NCBI RefSeq assembly: GCF_003931565.1
Contig: NZ_RRYI01000002.1
Location: forward strand, 496,001-560,000
Length of the DNA: 64,000 nt
Direction: 5' to 3'
Origin: Caulobacter sp. 602-1
Lineage (GTDB): Bacteria; Pseudomonadota; Alphaproteobacteria; Caulobacterales; Caulobacteraceae
In this document: in pieces, positions 8,626 to 17,285 of the stretch
How positions within the stretch are numbered: position 1 is the first letter of the stretch
Layout: every line of letters starts with the position of its first letter
The notes under the pieces: generated by a model
Databases searched by the model: none
Seen by the model: the letters and a program-made list of their open reading frames with translations, nothing else
Told to the model about the DNA's origin: nothing
Made by a program: the position numbers and the translations under genes

Positions 8626-10410
8626 ATGACTCGCATCGCACCCTGGCGCGCCGCCCTGGCCGGCGTCTGTCTCGCCGCCCTGGTCGTTTCGGCCGCGTCG
8701 GCCGCGCCCTCCGATACCCTGACCAGCCTGGTCGCCCGTTACGAGGCGCTCGGCGCGGCCGACGAGGATCCCGATTCCGGCGGCTCGAACGAGGCCCGCT
8801 GGCGTCTGCCCGATGTCTCGCCAGCCGCCGACGCCGAGCGCCTGACCAAGCTGAACGCCATCGCCGGCGCGCTATCGTCCATGGAGGCCGGGGGCCTCTC
8901 CGACGAGGAGAAGCTGACCCGCGATCTCCTGCTTTGGACCGTCAAGGACCGGATCGAGGCTGCCGGCTATGACGAGTCGCGGATGCCGTTCAGCAGCGAT
9001 GGCGGCTTCGACGTGATGATGCTGTACCGCGCCAGCGGCATGAAGCTGAAGAGCGAGGCCGAGGCTCGACGCTGGATCGGCCTGCTGAACGCCATGCCCG
9101 GCTGGTATGCGGCCAATATCGACAACGCCCGGCGCGGCGTGAAGACCGGCTTCGTCCAGGCCATACCGACCGCTCAGGCGGTGAGGGAGCGCGCCCAGCG
9201 GGCCGTCGCCACGCCGCTGGCCGACGATCCGCTGATGGCCCCGCTGCGCGCCCTGCCGGCCAGCATTCCTGAAGCCACGCGCGAGGCCCTCGTCGCCGAG
9301 GGCGAGAAGGCGATGAGCGACAAGGTCGCGCCCGCCCGCGCCGCCTTCCTGAAGTTCATGACCGACGAGTACGTCCCGCACGCGGCCAAGAGCCTGGCGG
9401 CTTCGGACCTGCCCGACGGCAAGCGCTACTACGCCTTCCTGGCCCGCCGGCACACGACCACCACTCTGACGCCGGACCAGATTCACGACATCGGCCAGTC
9501 AGAGGTGACCCGCATCCGCGCTCGCATGGAGGAGACCATGAAGGCCGCCGGCTTCCAGGGCGACCTGCCGGCCTTCCTGGCCATGTTGCGCAAGGACCCG
9601 CGCTTCTACGCCACCAGCCGCCAGCAACTGCTGGAGAAATCCAGCGAGATCGCCAAGCGCGCCGACGACCAGCTGCCGGCCCATTTCGGCGTGCTGCCGC
9701 GCCTGACCTATGGCGTGCGTCCCGTGCCGGCCAGTATCGAGAAGGGCTACACCACCGGCCGCTATTTCGGAGGCGACGCCAAGGTCGGCCGGGCCGGCGG
9801 GCTGATGATCAACACCTCCGAGCTGGATCAGCGGCCACTGTACGAGTTGCCGGCCCTGGTGCTGCACGAGGGCGCGCCTGGCCACCATATCCAGACCTCG
9901 CTGGCCGGCGAACAGGTCAATGTTCCGGAGTTCCGCCGCAACCTCTACTTCACCGCGTTCGGCGAGGGCTGGGGCCTGTATTCGGAATGGCTGGGCGAGG
10001 AGATGGGGATCTATCGCGACCCCTATGAGGTCTTCGGCCGCCTGTCCTACGAGATGTGGCGCGCCTGCCGCCTGGTGGCCGACACCGGCATGCACTGGAA
10101 GGGCTGGAGCCTGGAACAGGCCCGCGCCTGCTTCACCGACAACACCGCCCTGTCGCCGACCAATATCGAGGTCGAGCTCAAGCGCTACGTCTCCTGGCCC
10201 GGCCAGGCTCTGGCCTACAAGATCGGTGAGCTGAGGCTCTTGGACCTGCGCAAGCGGGCCGAAACCAAGCTGGGCGACCGGTTCGACGAGCGCGGCTTCC
10301 ACGACGCGGTGCTGCTGCACGGCTCGCTGCCGCTGGCGGTGCTGGAGACCCGGATCGACGCTTGGATCGACCAGCAATCCCAGGCCCAGCCGGCCAAGAA
10401 GAAGGGCTGA
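8626..10410 (+). CDS. Secreted DUF885 family protein (putative metallopeptidase-like)
   Basis: 594 residues with a Sec signal (TRIAPWRAALAGVCLAALVV, cleavage near SAASA). The DUF885 hallmark HEGAPGHH lies at 414-421 and FGEGWGLYSEW at 445-455, together giving the His and Glu ligands expected of a zinc-dependent fold. A later YVSWPGQALAYKIGE is also conserved in the family. The start is ATG at 8626; the open frame further upstream crosses the tRNA gene. It is followed after 2 bases by the KDG kinase gene. A second DUF885 gene lies at 42078-43901. Enzymatic activity is a family inference. Confidence 0.88.
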   Translation: MTRIAPWRAALAGVCLAALVVSAASAAPSDTLTSLVARYEALGAADEDPDSGGSNEARWRLPDVSPAADAERLTKLNAIAGALSSMEAGGLSDEEKLTRDLLLWTVKDRIEAAGYDESRMPFSSDGGFDVMMLYRASGMKLKSEAEARRWIGLLNAMPGWYAANIDNARRGVKTGFVQAIPTAQAVRERAQRAVATPLADDPLMAPLRALPASIPEATREALVAEGEKAMSDKVAPARAAFLKFMTDEYVPHAAKSLAASDLPDGKRYYAFLARRHTTTTLTPDQIHDIGQSEVTRIRARMEETMKAAGFQGDLPAFLAMLRKDPRFYATSRQQLLEKSSEIAKRADDQLPAHFGVLPRLTYGVRPVPASIEKGYTTGRYFGGDAKVGRAGGLMINTSELDQRPLYELPALVLHEGAPGHHIQTSLAGEQVNVPEFRRNLYFTAFGEGWGLYSEWLGEEMGIYRDPYEVFGRLSYEMWRACRLVADTGMHWKGWSLEQARACFTDNTALSPTNIEVELKRYVSWPGQALAYKIGELRLLDLRKRAETKLGDRFDERGFHDAVLLHGSLPLAVLETRIDAWIDQQSQAQPAKKKG

Positions 10411-10412
10411 CC

Positions 10413-11324
10413 ATGGCTAGAATCACGGTGCTTGGCGAATGCATGGTCGAGCTGTCGCCCGAGAGCGCGGACGGTCTCTACCGGATGGGTTTCGCTGGCG
10501 ACACGTTCAACACGGCCATCTACATGGCGCGGCTGGGCGACGAGGTCGCCTATTGCACGGCGCTGGGGCAGGGCGATCCCTTCAGCGAGGGCGTGCTGTC
10601 GACCATGCGCCGGGAGGGGATCGACACGCGGCTGGTCCGCCAGATCGAGAACCGCTTGCCGGGCCTCTACGCCATCGTCCTGGACGAGCACGGCGAGCGG
10701 AAGTTCCACTACTGGCGCGAGCGGGCTCCGATCCGAGACCTGTTCTCGGCCCACACCGCCGACCAGCTGATCGAGGCGGCCAAGGCCAGCGATCTCGTCT
10801 ACCTGTCGGGTGTCACCCTGGCGGTGGTCGGCGATATCGGCCGGGCGCGCCTGAAGGACATTCTCGCCTATATTCACTCGCTGGGCGTCGCCGTGGCGCT
10901 GGACTTCAACTACCGCCCGGCCCTGTGGCCCAGCGCTGAAGCTGCCCGCGCGGCGTTGGACGGCGTCGTGCCCTCGTGCCGCTACATCTCGCTGAGCAGC
11001 GAGGACAGCCGACCGCTCTATGGACGTGAGGCCGAGGACCTGGCCGCCGAATGGGCCGCGGCCGGCGCCGAAGTAGTGGCCCGCGACGAGAGCCACGCGG
11101 TCAATGTCCACCAGCCGGAAGGTCGCACGGCGACGCCGCCGCCGGGCCGGGTGAAGGCTGTCGACACGACGGGAGCGGGCGACAGCTTCAACGCCGCGTA
11201 CCTGTCGTCTCGGCTTGGAGGACTCCCCATTCCGGAAGCGGTGCGACGCGCGCACGCGCTCGCCGCGCTGGTGGTCTCGCACAGGGGCGCTATTCTCCCG
11301 CACGGCTTGGCCCTAGGGGCCTAG
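10413..11324 (+). CDS. kdgK: 2-keto-3-deoxygluconate kinase (PfkB family)
   Basis: 303 residues. The opening GECMVELSPE and GFAGDTFNTAIYMARLG match KDG kinases, and the PfkB signature DTTGAGDSFNAAY (residues 251-263, catalytic Asp about 257) is intact. The enzyme phosphorylates 2-keto-3-deoxygluconate to KDPG, which enters the Entner-Doudoroff pathway, the main sugar route in Caulobacter. The ATG is 2 bases after the DUF885 stop, with AAGAAGGG as ribosome site, so the two genes are co-transcribed, although no functional link is obvious. Substrate assignment within PfkB is good but not certain. Confidence 0.85.
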   Translation: MARITVLGECMVELSPESADGLYRMGFAGDTFNTAIYMARLGDEVAYCTALGQGDPFSEGVLSTMRREGIDTRLVRQIENRLPGLYAIVLDEHGERKFHYWRERAPIRDLFSAHTADQLIEAAKASDLVYLSGVTLAVVGDIGRARLKDILAYIHSLGVAVALDFNYRPALWPSAEAARAALDGVVPSCRYISLSSEDSRPLYGREAEDLAAEWAAAGAEVVARDESHAVNVHQPEGRTATPPPGRVKAVDTTGAGDSFNAAYLSSRLGGLPIPEAVRRAHALAALVVSHRGAILPHGLALGA

Positions 11325-11351
11325 CCGCGTGCTTTGTCTTTTGTGTTCGCC

Positions 11352-12287
11352 ATGCTTCAACCTCCCGAGGATCTCGTCCCTGACCGTCTGCAGACGGCGC
11401 TGACGAAACGCTTTCTGCTTCCCGCCTTGCCCGCCGTGGAGGCGGCGCTTCTGGAAATTCGCGCCGAGACGGACGCGATCCTGGCGCCGGGCGCGACGGC
11501 GCGGCGGGACAAGCCCTATCCCTACGGCTATTGCTACGAGATCACCGCCGATGTGATCGGCCGGTTACGTCAGGCGGCGGCCCGCCGACGATCGCCGGGC
11601 GAGCGCGCGCTGGACGCCTTCTTCCGACATGGCGGTCGAGGCACGTTGATCTGGGGCGCCCTGCGCGGACTCTACCTGCAGAACGCGATCCAGTTCGGAC
11701 CGCTCTATGTGGACGTTTCCAACGATACGGTCGACGTCAACAAGGCCAAGGTCGAGATCCTGCCGATGGCGGAGTCCGGCTTCGAGCTCTTGCGCGATGC
11801 GGCGCATTTCGCCCAGATCACCGAACTCTATTGGGGCGTGCGCACCTACGCCAATACGGTCCTGCCGGCCCTGGCGCCGCTATTCCCGATGCTGATCGTC
11901 GACCGTGAGGAACGCGTGCTGCTGCAGTCCAAGACCGGTTACATGATGCGCCTGTTCGGCACGGATGGTTTTCGGCGCGCCGAGCGGTGGCTACGCGAAG
12001 GGCCTCCGGCCCCGGAGGAGATCGAACGGGAGTTAAGGGTTCATTGCCCGGAGGAGATCCTCGCCGCCAGTCCCGTGACTGGCGTCGAGGCCGCCGTCTC
12101 GGCCTGCCGCGAGCTGCGCGAGGCCCGCACGAAAATCGACGAAGCTTGGGTGAGCCGCATGGCGGCGGATTTCGATCGCGTGCCCATGATCCGGATCATC
12201 CGCGCGGCGAGTCGCGCGAGGGGAGAGGCAACATCTTCGGACGCCAATCCCCGTTCCTGCGCGGGAGTTGCCTATGTCGCCGCCTAG
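11352..12287 (+). CDS. Hypothetical protein
   Basis: 311 residues, not recognised. It is soluble in appearance, with no signal peptide or membrane span. Distinctive stretches are PYPYGYCYEITADVIGRL, WGALRGLYLQNAIQFG, YVDVSNDTVDVNKAKVEILP and MLIVDREERVLLQSKTGYM. The central DVSNDTVDVNK-like tract and a long helical C-terminal half suggest an intracellular protein. The start is ATG at 11352; a TTG at 11334 is possible. It follows kdgK by 27 bases on the same strand. The C-terminal 25 residues look less constrained than the rest. Confidence 0.65.
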   Translation: MLQPPEDLVPDRLQTALTKRFLLPALPAVEAALLEIRAETDAILAPGATARRDKPYPYGYCYEITADVIGRLRQAAARRRSPGERALDAFFRHGGRGTLIWGALRGLYLQNAIQFGPLYVDVSNDTVDVNKAKVEILPMAESGFELLRDAAHFAQITELYWGVRTYANTVLPALAPLFPMLIVDREERVLLQSKTGYMMRLFGTDGFRRAERWLREGPPAPEEIERELRVHCPEEILAASPVTGVEAAVSACRELREARTKIDEAWVSRMAADFDRVPMIRIIRAASRARGEATSSDANPRSCAGVAYVAA

Positions 12288-12407
12288 AAAAATCAATGGC
12301 TTATCGTCTCGAAGCTAGAGCGAAATAGGAATATCTTCCTCTCTCTATGAAAATATACCTATAGTGGTTCTCGCCCGCCGCGCTCGCGGCAGGGAGGAGA
12401 GGACGCC
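12288..12407 (+). promoter_or_regulatory. AT-rich leader with inverted repeat before the mini-DnaA gene
   Basis: This 120-base gap is far richer in A and T than its surroundings. It holds AGGAA-TATC-TTCCT (12327-12340), a perfect 5-bp inverted repeat, and ATATACCTATAGTGG, which could supply a -10 element. No clear DnaA box (TTATCCACA) is present. Confidence 0.35.
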
Positions 12408-12779
12408 ATGTTGGTTGAAGCCCTTGAGGACATCTGGGCGATCACGCCCGATCCCCGCCGCGACCGCCTGACGGTCGGCTTTGTCACCCATCTCGTTTCC
12501 TTGGCCACCGGCGTGCCGGCGGTCGAGATCAGCGCGCCCCGCCGCGCCACCCACGCCGCCGTTCGCGCGCGGCAGATGGCCATCTACCTGACCCACATCA
12601 CCTTCCACTGGTCGCTGGCGCGGGTGGCCTTCGCGTTCGGTCGCGACCGCACCACCTGTGGCCACGCCTGCCGCAAGATCGAGGACATGCGCGAGGATGT
12701 GACCTTCGATCGCCGGCTCTCGGACCTGGAAGCCTGCCTGCGGCAGGCGCCGGCCCATGCCGAGGAGATTCCGGCGTGA
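12408..12779 (+). CDS. Stand-alone DnaA domain IV (DNA-binding) protein
   Basis: 123 residues. The segment RARQMAIYLTHITFHWSLAR followed by FAFGRDRTTCGHACRKIEDM aligns closely with the DNA-binding domain IV of DnaA (RPRQMAMxL and GGRDHTTVLHACRKIE in E. coli). The conserved Asp and Thr-Thr of the signature helix are kept, while the His of DHTT is Arg here. There is no AAA+ ATPase region, so it cannot itself initiate replication as DnaA does. It may bind DnaA boxes or a related sequence. The downstream DUF6456 gene starts inside its stop codon (GTGA), so the two are translationally coupled. Confidence 0.85.
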   Translation: MLVEALEDIWAITPDPRRDRLTVGFVTHLVSLATGVPAVEISAPRRATHAAVRARQMAIYLTHITFHWSLARVAFAFGRDRTTCGHACRKIEDMREDVTFDRRLSDLEACLRQAPAHAEEIPA

Positions 12780-13510
12780 GCGCGGCCCCCGACGAGATCT
12801 TCGACGCGGAGCTTGAAGCCCGCCGTCAGGCCGAACGCGCCATGCGGCTGTTGTCCCGCCCCGGCGCGGTGATCGAGGCGCGGGGCACGGGCTACGGCGT
12901 GCGCCTGGGCGCCAGTCGCCGACGGTGCGTGATGCTGAGTCTGGACGAGGCGGCGTTCCAGGTGCTGGCCCGCGAGGCGACGCTGCGGCCGCGCGCCCAG
13001 GGCGGCTGGACGATGACGGCGCGGCCGGAGCCCGTCGCGTCGCCGCCGCCGGGACGGCCGGGCGTGATCGAGGCTGAGGTCGCCGGGCCGGATGGCCCGG
13101 TGCGGCGCAATCTCGGCGAGTCGCCGATCGCCTGGCTGGCGCGCCGTCGCGACGGGGATGGGCGGCCTTGGCTGACGCCGGTCGAGGTCGCCGCCGGCGA
13201 GCGGCTGCGCGAGGAGTTCGAGAGCCTGGGGACCCAGGGCCGGATGACCATGCGCTGGGACGCCACGCCTCGCGTCGATGGCGGTCGACCGAGCCTGGCG
13301 CCCGCCGAGCGCGACATCGCGACCCGCGAGCGGATCGCCCAGGCGCTGGCGGCGGTCGGCCCGGGGCTTCGGGAAATCCTGGAACGGGTCTGTTTGCTCG
13401 GCTCGGCGCTGGAGATGGCCGAGCGGTCGCTGAAGCTGCCGCGCCGGGCGGGCAAGACGGTCCTTAAACTCGCCCTGCAGCGCCTGGCGCGGCACTATCG
13501 GATGGCGTGA
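12776..13510 (+). CDS. DUF6456 domain protein
   Basis: 244 residues from a GTG that overlaps the mini-DnaA stop by 4 bases, preceded by a GAGGAG ribosome site. The middle GESPIAWLARRRDGDGRPW and AAGERLREEFESLG are the DUF6456 signature. The C-terminal ERVCLLGSALEMAERSLKLP region is helical and resembles a DNA-binding or sigma-region-like helix-turn-helix. Such proteins are alphaproteobacterial and usually called transcriptional regulators without experimental function. Coupling with a DnaA-type DNA-binding protein suggests joint action on DNA, which is inference. Confidence 0.82.
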   Translation: MSAAPDEIFDAELEARRQAERAMRLLSRPGAVIEARGTGYGVRLGASRRRCVMLSLDEAAFQVLAREATLRPRAQGGWTMTARPEPVASPPPGRPGVIEAEVAGPDGPVRRNLGESPIAWLARRRDGDGRPWLTPVEVAAGERLREEFESLGTQGRMTMRWDATPRVDGGRPSLAPAERDIATRERIAQALAAVGPGLREILERVCLLGSALEMAERSLKLPRRAGKTVLKLALQRLARHYRMA

Positions 13511-13513
13511 CGT

Positions 13514-13559
13514 GAGCGCGTCCGGCGAAGTGTGGGCGGTTCGCCGCCCGGACGCGCTC
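13514..13559. terminator. Large inverted repeat between convergent genes, likely bidirectional terminator
   Basis: GAGCGCGTCCGG (13514-13525) is the exact complement of 13548-13559, a 12-bp arm. Inside lies an alternative hairpin GGGCGG-TTCG-CCGCCC with a UUCG tetraloop that would compete for two bases. It fills the gap between the DUF6456 gene and the convergent SDR gene. There is no U-tract, so termination is inferred. Confidence 0.5.
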
Positions 13560-13570
13560 CAGACGAACGG

Positions 13571-14320
13571 TTAGCGGTTGCCGCCAGCAACGGCGATGAT
13601 CTCACCGGTGATCCAGAAGCTCTCAGGCGAGGCCAGGAAGGTCGCCACCGGCGCGATGTCCGACGGCTGGCCCATGCGGCCGAGCGGGGTCTGGGCGATC
13701 ATCTGGGCCTCCAGGTCGCTGCCGATGATGCCCACGGTGTGGGTGCCTTCGGTCTCGACCGCGCCGGGCGAGATGGCGTTGACGCGAATCTTGCGCGGAC
13801 CCAGCTCCTTGGCCAGGACGCGGGTGATCGAGTCCACCGAGGCCTTGGTGGCGGTGTAGACCGAGGCCGTCGGGATATCGACGGTGGTCGCCGCCGAACT
13901 GATGTTGATCACGCTGCCGCCATCGGCGCCGAAGCGCTTGGCCGCTTCCTGGGTGGCCAGCAGCAGGCCCAGGACGTTGATGTTGAACTGGCGATGGAAG
14001 TGTTCCTCGGTGACCTCCTCCAGGGCGGCGAATTCATAGACGCCGGCGTTGTTCACCAGGATGTCGACGCCGCCGAACGCCTTGTGGGCCTCGTCGAACA
14101 GGCGGGTTACATCGGCGCTCTTGGCGACGTCGCCGTGGACCGCGATGGCCTTGCCGCCGGCGGCGGCGATCTCGGCCACGACCTTGTCGGCGCCCTCACG
14201 GCTGGAGGCGTAGTTGACGGCGACGGCTGCGCCCTCGGCGGCCAGGGCCTTGGCGATAGCCGCGCCGATGCCCTTCGAGGCGCCCGTGACGACGGCGGTC
14301 TTGCCAGCAAGCTTGCTCAT
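13571..14320 (-). CDS. Classical SDR oxidoreductase (3-oxoacyl-ACP reductase-like)
   Basis: 249 residues. TGASKGIGAAI is the classical Rossmann glycine motif, NNAGVYEF the central NNAG, and ISSAATTVDIPTASVYTATK supplies the Ser and the Y-x3-K. The C-terminal substrate loop is near ETEGTHTVGIIG. The start is ATG at 14320 with GAGAGAG upstream; the frame running to 14365 has no ribosome site. These enzymes reduce or oxidise carbonyl/hydroxyl groups with NADP(H); the substrate is unknown. An inverted repeat upstream (14357-14382) may be its operator. Confidence 0.9.
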   Translation of the reverse strand: MSKLAGKTAVVTGASKGIGAAIAKALAAEGAAVAVNYASSREGADKVVAEIAAAGGKAIAVHGDVAKSADVTRLFDEAHKAFGGVDILVNNAGVYEFAALEEVTEEHFHRQFNINVLGLLLATQEAAKRFGADGGSVINISSAATTVDIPTASVYTATKASVDSITRVLAKELGPRKIRVNAISPGAVETEGTHTVGIIGSDLEAQMIAQTPLGRMGQPSDIAPVATFLASPESFWITGEIIAVAGGNR

Positions 14321-14356
14321 GATCTCTCTCACTCTTCGGCGCCCTAACGGCGCATG

Positions 14357-14382
14357 CTTCGACATTTAGATAATCATCGAAG
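14357..14382. promoter_or_regulatory. Inverted repeat upstream of the SDR gene
   Basis: CTTCGA (14357-14362) and TCGAAG (14377-14382) are separated by 14 AT-rich bases (CATTTAGATAATCA-like). It lies 37-62 bases upstream of the SDR start, where an operator would sit. No adjacent regulator gene is divergent from it. Confidence 0.35.
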
Positions 14383-14506
14383 TGATTCAATGAGCGAGGC
14401 TCGAGAGATTTTCTGACGGGCTTGTCGGGTTCGCCCGCCAAGCATGGCCTTGATGCGGCCATGCGTGACGATGAAAGTGGCGTGGTCCCACCACCAAGAG
14501 CCTCAA

Positions 14507-15214
14507 ATGTCCGGCAATGCTCAAACCCGTCGGGCCGCGATCGGCGGCGCCGCGCTGTCGATAGCTTCGGCCAGCTCCCTGGCAGCCCTCGCCGCGCCAC
14601 GCGTCGCCGTCGGGACGGGCCTGGAGACCGGAGCGATCCGGGCCATCGGCGTTGAGACGGCGCGGACGGACTATCGGGGCCATCCCGCCCTACGCGCCAC
14701 GGCGTTGGAAAACGTCCCCGAGCTCGACCGGCTGGTGGTGCTGGACACGCCCGCCTTCGGCGACGGCGTCATCGAAGCCTGGATCAGCGGCGCCCCGAGC
14801 GTGACAGCCAGCGCCACGGCGCGAGGCTTCGTGGGCGTGGCCTTTCGGGTGCGCGAGGAAGCCAAGCTGGAGGCCATCTATCTGCGTCCGACCAACGGCC
14901 GGGCCGACGACCAGTTACGCCGCAACCATGCCGTCCAGTACATATCGCACCCCGACTATCCCTGGGAGCGACTGCGGGCCGAAGCCCCGGCCAAGTACGA
15001 GACCTATGTCGATCTCGAACCAGGCCGATGGACGCATGTGCGGATCGTGGTGGCGGGCTCCAAGGCCCGGTTGCATGTCGACGGCGCCGAGCAGCCGACC
15101 CTGATCGTCGGCGACCTCAAGCACGGCGCCGACGCCAAGGGGGCCGTGGCGCTGTGGATCGGCCCCGGCACGCTGGCCCATTTCAGCGGCGTGCGGGTCA
15201 CGTCTAGGGGGTAG
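14507..15214 (+). CDS. Exported protein with concanavalin-like (jelly-roll) domain
   Basis: 235 residues. The N-terminus (QTRRAAIGGAALSIASASSL) has an RR pair before a hydrophobic core, suggesting Tat or Sec export. The body has alternating beta-strand patterns (GFVGVAFRVREEAKLEAIYL, GRWTHVRIVVAGSKARLHVD, GAVALWIGPGTLAHFSGVRV) typical of LamG or DUF1080-like carbohydrate-binding or hydrolase jelly rolls. No catalytic pair can be assigned confidently. The start is ATG at 14507 with AAGAG upstream; the frame extends to 14444 but the added part is not signal-like. Confidence 0.65.
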   Translation: MSGNAQTRRAAIGGAALSIASASSLAALAAPRVAVGTGLETGAIRAIGVETARTDYRGHPALRATALENVPELDRLVVLDTPAFGDGVIEAWISGAPSVTASATARGFVGVAFRVREEAKLEAIYLRPTNGRADDQLRRNHAVQYISHPDYPWERLRAEAPAKYETYVDLEPGRWTHVRIVVAGSKARLHVDGAEQPTLIVGDLKHGADAKGAVALWIGPGTLAHFSGVRVTSRG

Positions 15215-15426
15215 AGAGGATCAAGCGCTTCAGCACGACAGCATGGCGATGGCGGCGATGGTCCGCGAAACGATCGCGGCTGGATGCGACCTATGATGCG
15301 GCCATGCAGGCCTCGGTGTTTGAGCCGCCCGGCATGTCGCACACGCCCTTCAAATAAGTCAGGGCTCCGGCAGACGACCATGCCACCCCGTAGCCCTGCT
15401 ATTTAGAAGAGCCTATCGCGCCGTCT

Positions 15427-15729
15427 TCAGATCTCCGCCAGCTGGGCGAGGTAGGCGTTGAGGACGTCGCGCCGCAGGATCAGGAAGGCGAATTTGCCCT
15501 GGCGGCAGATGTTGATCAGGCCTGCCGTCTCCAGTTCCTTCATGTGATGCGAGAAGGTGGCGGCGCTGACCGCCACATGCTGGGCGAGCGCCCCGCAGGC
15601 TGTTGGTTCGCTGTTGGCGCCGACCTCCTTGAGGATCTGGCGACGGCGGGGCTCGGCCAGGGCCTTGGCGATCAGATTGATCTGGCGTTCATCGAGAACC
15701 GGGCGCGGCGCGTCTTCCATGGCCTTCAT
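15427..15729 (-). CDS. ArsR/SmtB family transcriptional regulator
   Basis: 100 residues, standard size. A winged helix-turn-helix is visible: [15 protein letters not shown], then the recognition helix in [20 protein letters not shown] and the wing at [13 protein letters not shown]. No CxC metal motif is present, so it is not an obvious arsenic or metal sensor and belongs with the non-metal members that answer redox or other signals. The start is ATG at 15729 (a second ATG lies at 15720). The 212-base gap beyond its stop holds nothing I recognise. Its target is unknown. Confidence 0.88.
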   Translation of the reverse strand: MKAMEDAPRPVLDERQINLIAKALAEPRRRQILKEVGANSEPTACGALAQHVAVSAATFSHHMKELETAGLINICRQGKFAFLILRRDVLNAYLAQLAEI

Positions 15730-15766
15730 ATGCGATCGGTCGAGCGCGGAGGCAAATCTGCATGCG

Positions 15767-15796
15767 AAAGGGCGGAACCTCTCGGTCCCGCCCTTT
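15767..15796 (-). terminator. Rho-independent terminator of the DUF2383 gene
   Basis: AAAGGGCGG (15767-15775) pairs with CCGCCCTTT (15788-15796), with an additional ACC/GGT pairing inside the loop. It sits just past the stop of the gene at 15815-16264 and before the ArsR start. The U-tract is short (three T). Confidence 0.65.
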
Positions 15797-15814
15797 GCCG
15801 TTCTGACGCTGAAC

Positions 15815-16264
15815 CTAGTGCTTCAGCGACAGCTTGAGGTCGCGCATCTGGTCGTGGCCGGACTTCACCGAGGTCCAGGCCTTTTCGATCGCCGCGCGAG
15901 TCTGGGCGTCGACGTCGGTGTCCTGGAGGGCTTTTTCGTACTTGGCCTTGATGTGGTCTTCGCCGGCCTCGACCTCATTGACCACGGCCTCGTCGCCCTT
16001 GGTGATCGAGTCCTTCAGGTTCAGAAAGACGCGATGGGCGGCGGCCAGGATGGTGCCGTCGTCCTTGGGCTCACCGCCCAGGCGGCGAACCTCGTTCTGC
16101 AGTTCCGAGGCGACGGAGCGGCGCTCTTGGGCGCGGCGCTCGAACAGATCCTTGTAGCGCGAGGCGTCGGCGTCCTTGGCGGCTTCGGCATAGCCGTCGG
16201 CGCTGTCGATGGTGGTTTCGACCAGGCCATTGACGAGCTTGATGTGGTCTTCGTTCGTATGCAT
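15815..16264 (-). CDS. PA2169/DUF2383 family four-helix-bundle protein
   Basis: 149 residues, almost wholly helical. It starts [20 protein letters not shown] and continues with [20 protein letters not shown], as in the ferritin-like DUF2383 family, whose members are often stress-induced in Alphaproteobacteria. The conserved acidic/His positions could bind metal, but activity is unknown. ATG at 16264 is preceded by a clear AGGAG. A terminator follows, so it is probably monocistronic. Confidence 0.85.
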   Translation of the reverse strand: MHTNEDHIKLVNGLVETTIDSADGYAEAAKDADASRYKDLFERRAQERRSVASELQNEVRRLGGEPKDDGTILAAAHRVFLNLKDSITKGDEAVVNEVEAGEDHIKAKYEKALQDTDVDAQTRAAIEKAWTSVKSGHDQMRDLKLSLKH

Positions 16265-16319
16265 GGGGGCGGCTCCTACAGAAGGGGAGCCGGGTCAACG
16301 CGGGGCGACCGCGAAGCGT

Positions 16320-17285
16320 TCAGCTTGGCCTTGAAGGAAAAGTGGCGCCGACATGTTCGATGCCCAGGGCCTCGCAGCGCCGCGCCTGGCGGTGTCGCTC
16401 GGCGGCGCGGGCCTTTTGGTCCTCGCTGCGCTGGTCGTGGCAGGTTGGACAGGCGACGCCTTCGACATACAGCGGGGAGGTCTGGGCCTCGGCGCTGACC
16501 GGCATCCGGCAGCCGCGGCACAGGACGTGTGTCCCTGGCGACAGGCCGTGGCCGACCGCGACCCGCTCGTCGAACACGAAGCACTCGCCGCGCCAGAGGC
16601 TTTCCGGCTCGGGCACCTGTTCCAGATAGTCGAGAACGCCGCCCTTGAGGTGGAACACCTGCTCGACCCCCTGGGCCTTCAGGAAGGCGGTCGACTTCTC
16701 GCAGCGGATGCCGCCCGTGCAATACATGGCCACCTTCAGCGGGGCGGCGTTCGGACCACGCGCGGCCTCCAGGCCCGCGCGGTAGTCGCGAAACCAGGCT
16801 GGAAACTCCGAGAAGCTCGTCGTCTTGGGATCGATCGCGCGCGCGAACGATCCGACGGCGACCTCATAGTCGTTGCGGGTGTCGATCACCAGGACGTCGG
16901 GATCGGCGATCAGGGCGTTCCAGTCGCGAGGATCGACATAGGTCCCCGCGTCGGTCGGATCCAGGTCCGGCTGGCCCAGGGTGACGATCTCCTTCTTCAG
17001 CCGGACCTTCATCCGGTGGAAGGGCATGCGCTCGGCCCAGGCGGTCTTGGGCGTCAGATCGGCGCAGCCGGGCAGGGCGCGGATGTGCTCCAGCACCGTT
17101 TCGATAGTGGCGTCCTCGCCGGCGATGGTGCCGTTTATACCTTCGCGGGCCAGCAGCAGGGTGCCCTTGACGCCGAGGCCACAGCACAAGGCCGCCAGCG
17201 GGCCCTGGATCGCCGCCGGATCCTCGAACCGCGTGAAGCGATAGAGCGCGGCGACGCGATACTCAGCCAAGGCGGGATTTCCCAA
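16320..17285 (-). CDS. trhO: tRNA uridine(34) hydroxylase, rhodanese family (TrhO/YceA)
   Basis: 321 residues. The N-terminal YRVAALYRFTRFEDP and the rhodanese loop CTGGIRCEK, with the active Cys at about 189, identify TrhO, which makes 5-hydroxyuridine at tRNA position 34. The C-terminal part has CRGCRMPV and CPTCHDQ, a probable zinc-binding tail seen in this family. It overlaps the end of sufE, so the two are coupled. No ATG is available: TTG at 17285 or TTG at 17270 (with GGGA upstream) are both possible starts. Confidence 0.88.
   Translation of the reverse strand: MGNPALAEYRVAALYRFTRFEDPAAIQGPLAALCCGLGVKGTLLLAREGINGTIAGEDATIETVLEHIRALPGCADLTPKTAWAERMPFHRMKVRLKKEIVTLGQPDLDPTDAGTYVDPRDWNALIADPDVLVIDTRNDYEVAVGSFARAIDPKTTSFSEFPAWFRDYRAGLEAARGPNAAPLKVAMYCTGGIRCEKSTAFLKAQGVEQVFHLKGGVLDYLEQVPEPESLWRGECFVFDERVAVGHGLSPGTHVLCRGCRMPVSAEAQTSPLYVEGVACPTCHDQRSEDQKARAAERHRQARRCEALGIEHVGATFPSRPS

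Noticed and set aside
8327..8636. Short frames reading MERAKRFELSTP and MPRLGSRVRISSPAPF around the tRNA genes
   Set aside because: They are translations of the two tRNA-Gly genes and their flanks, a frequent mis-annotation in this group.
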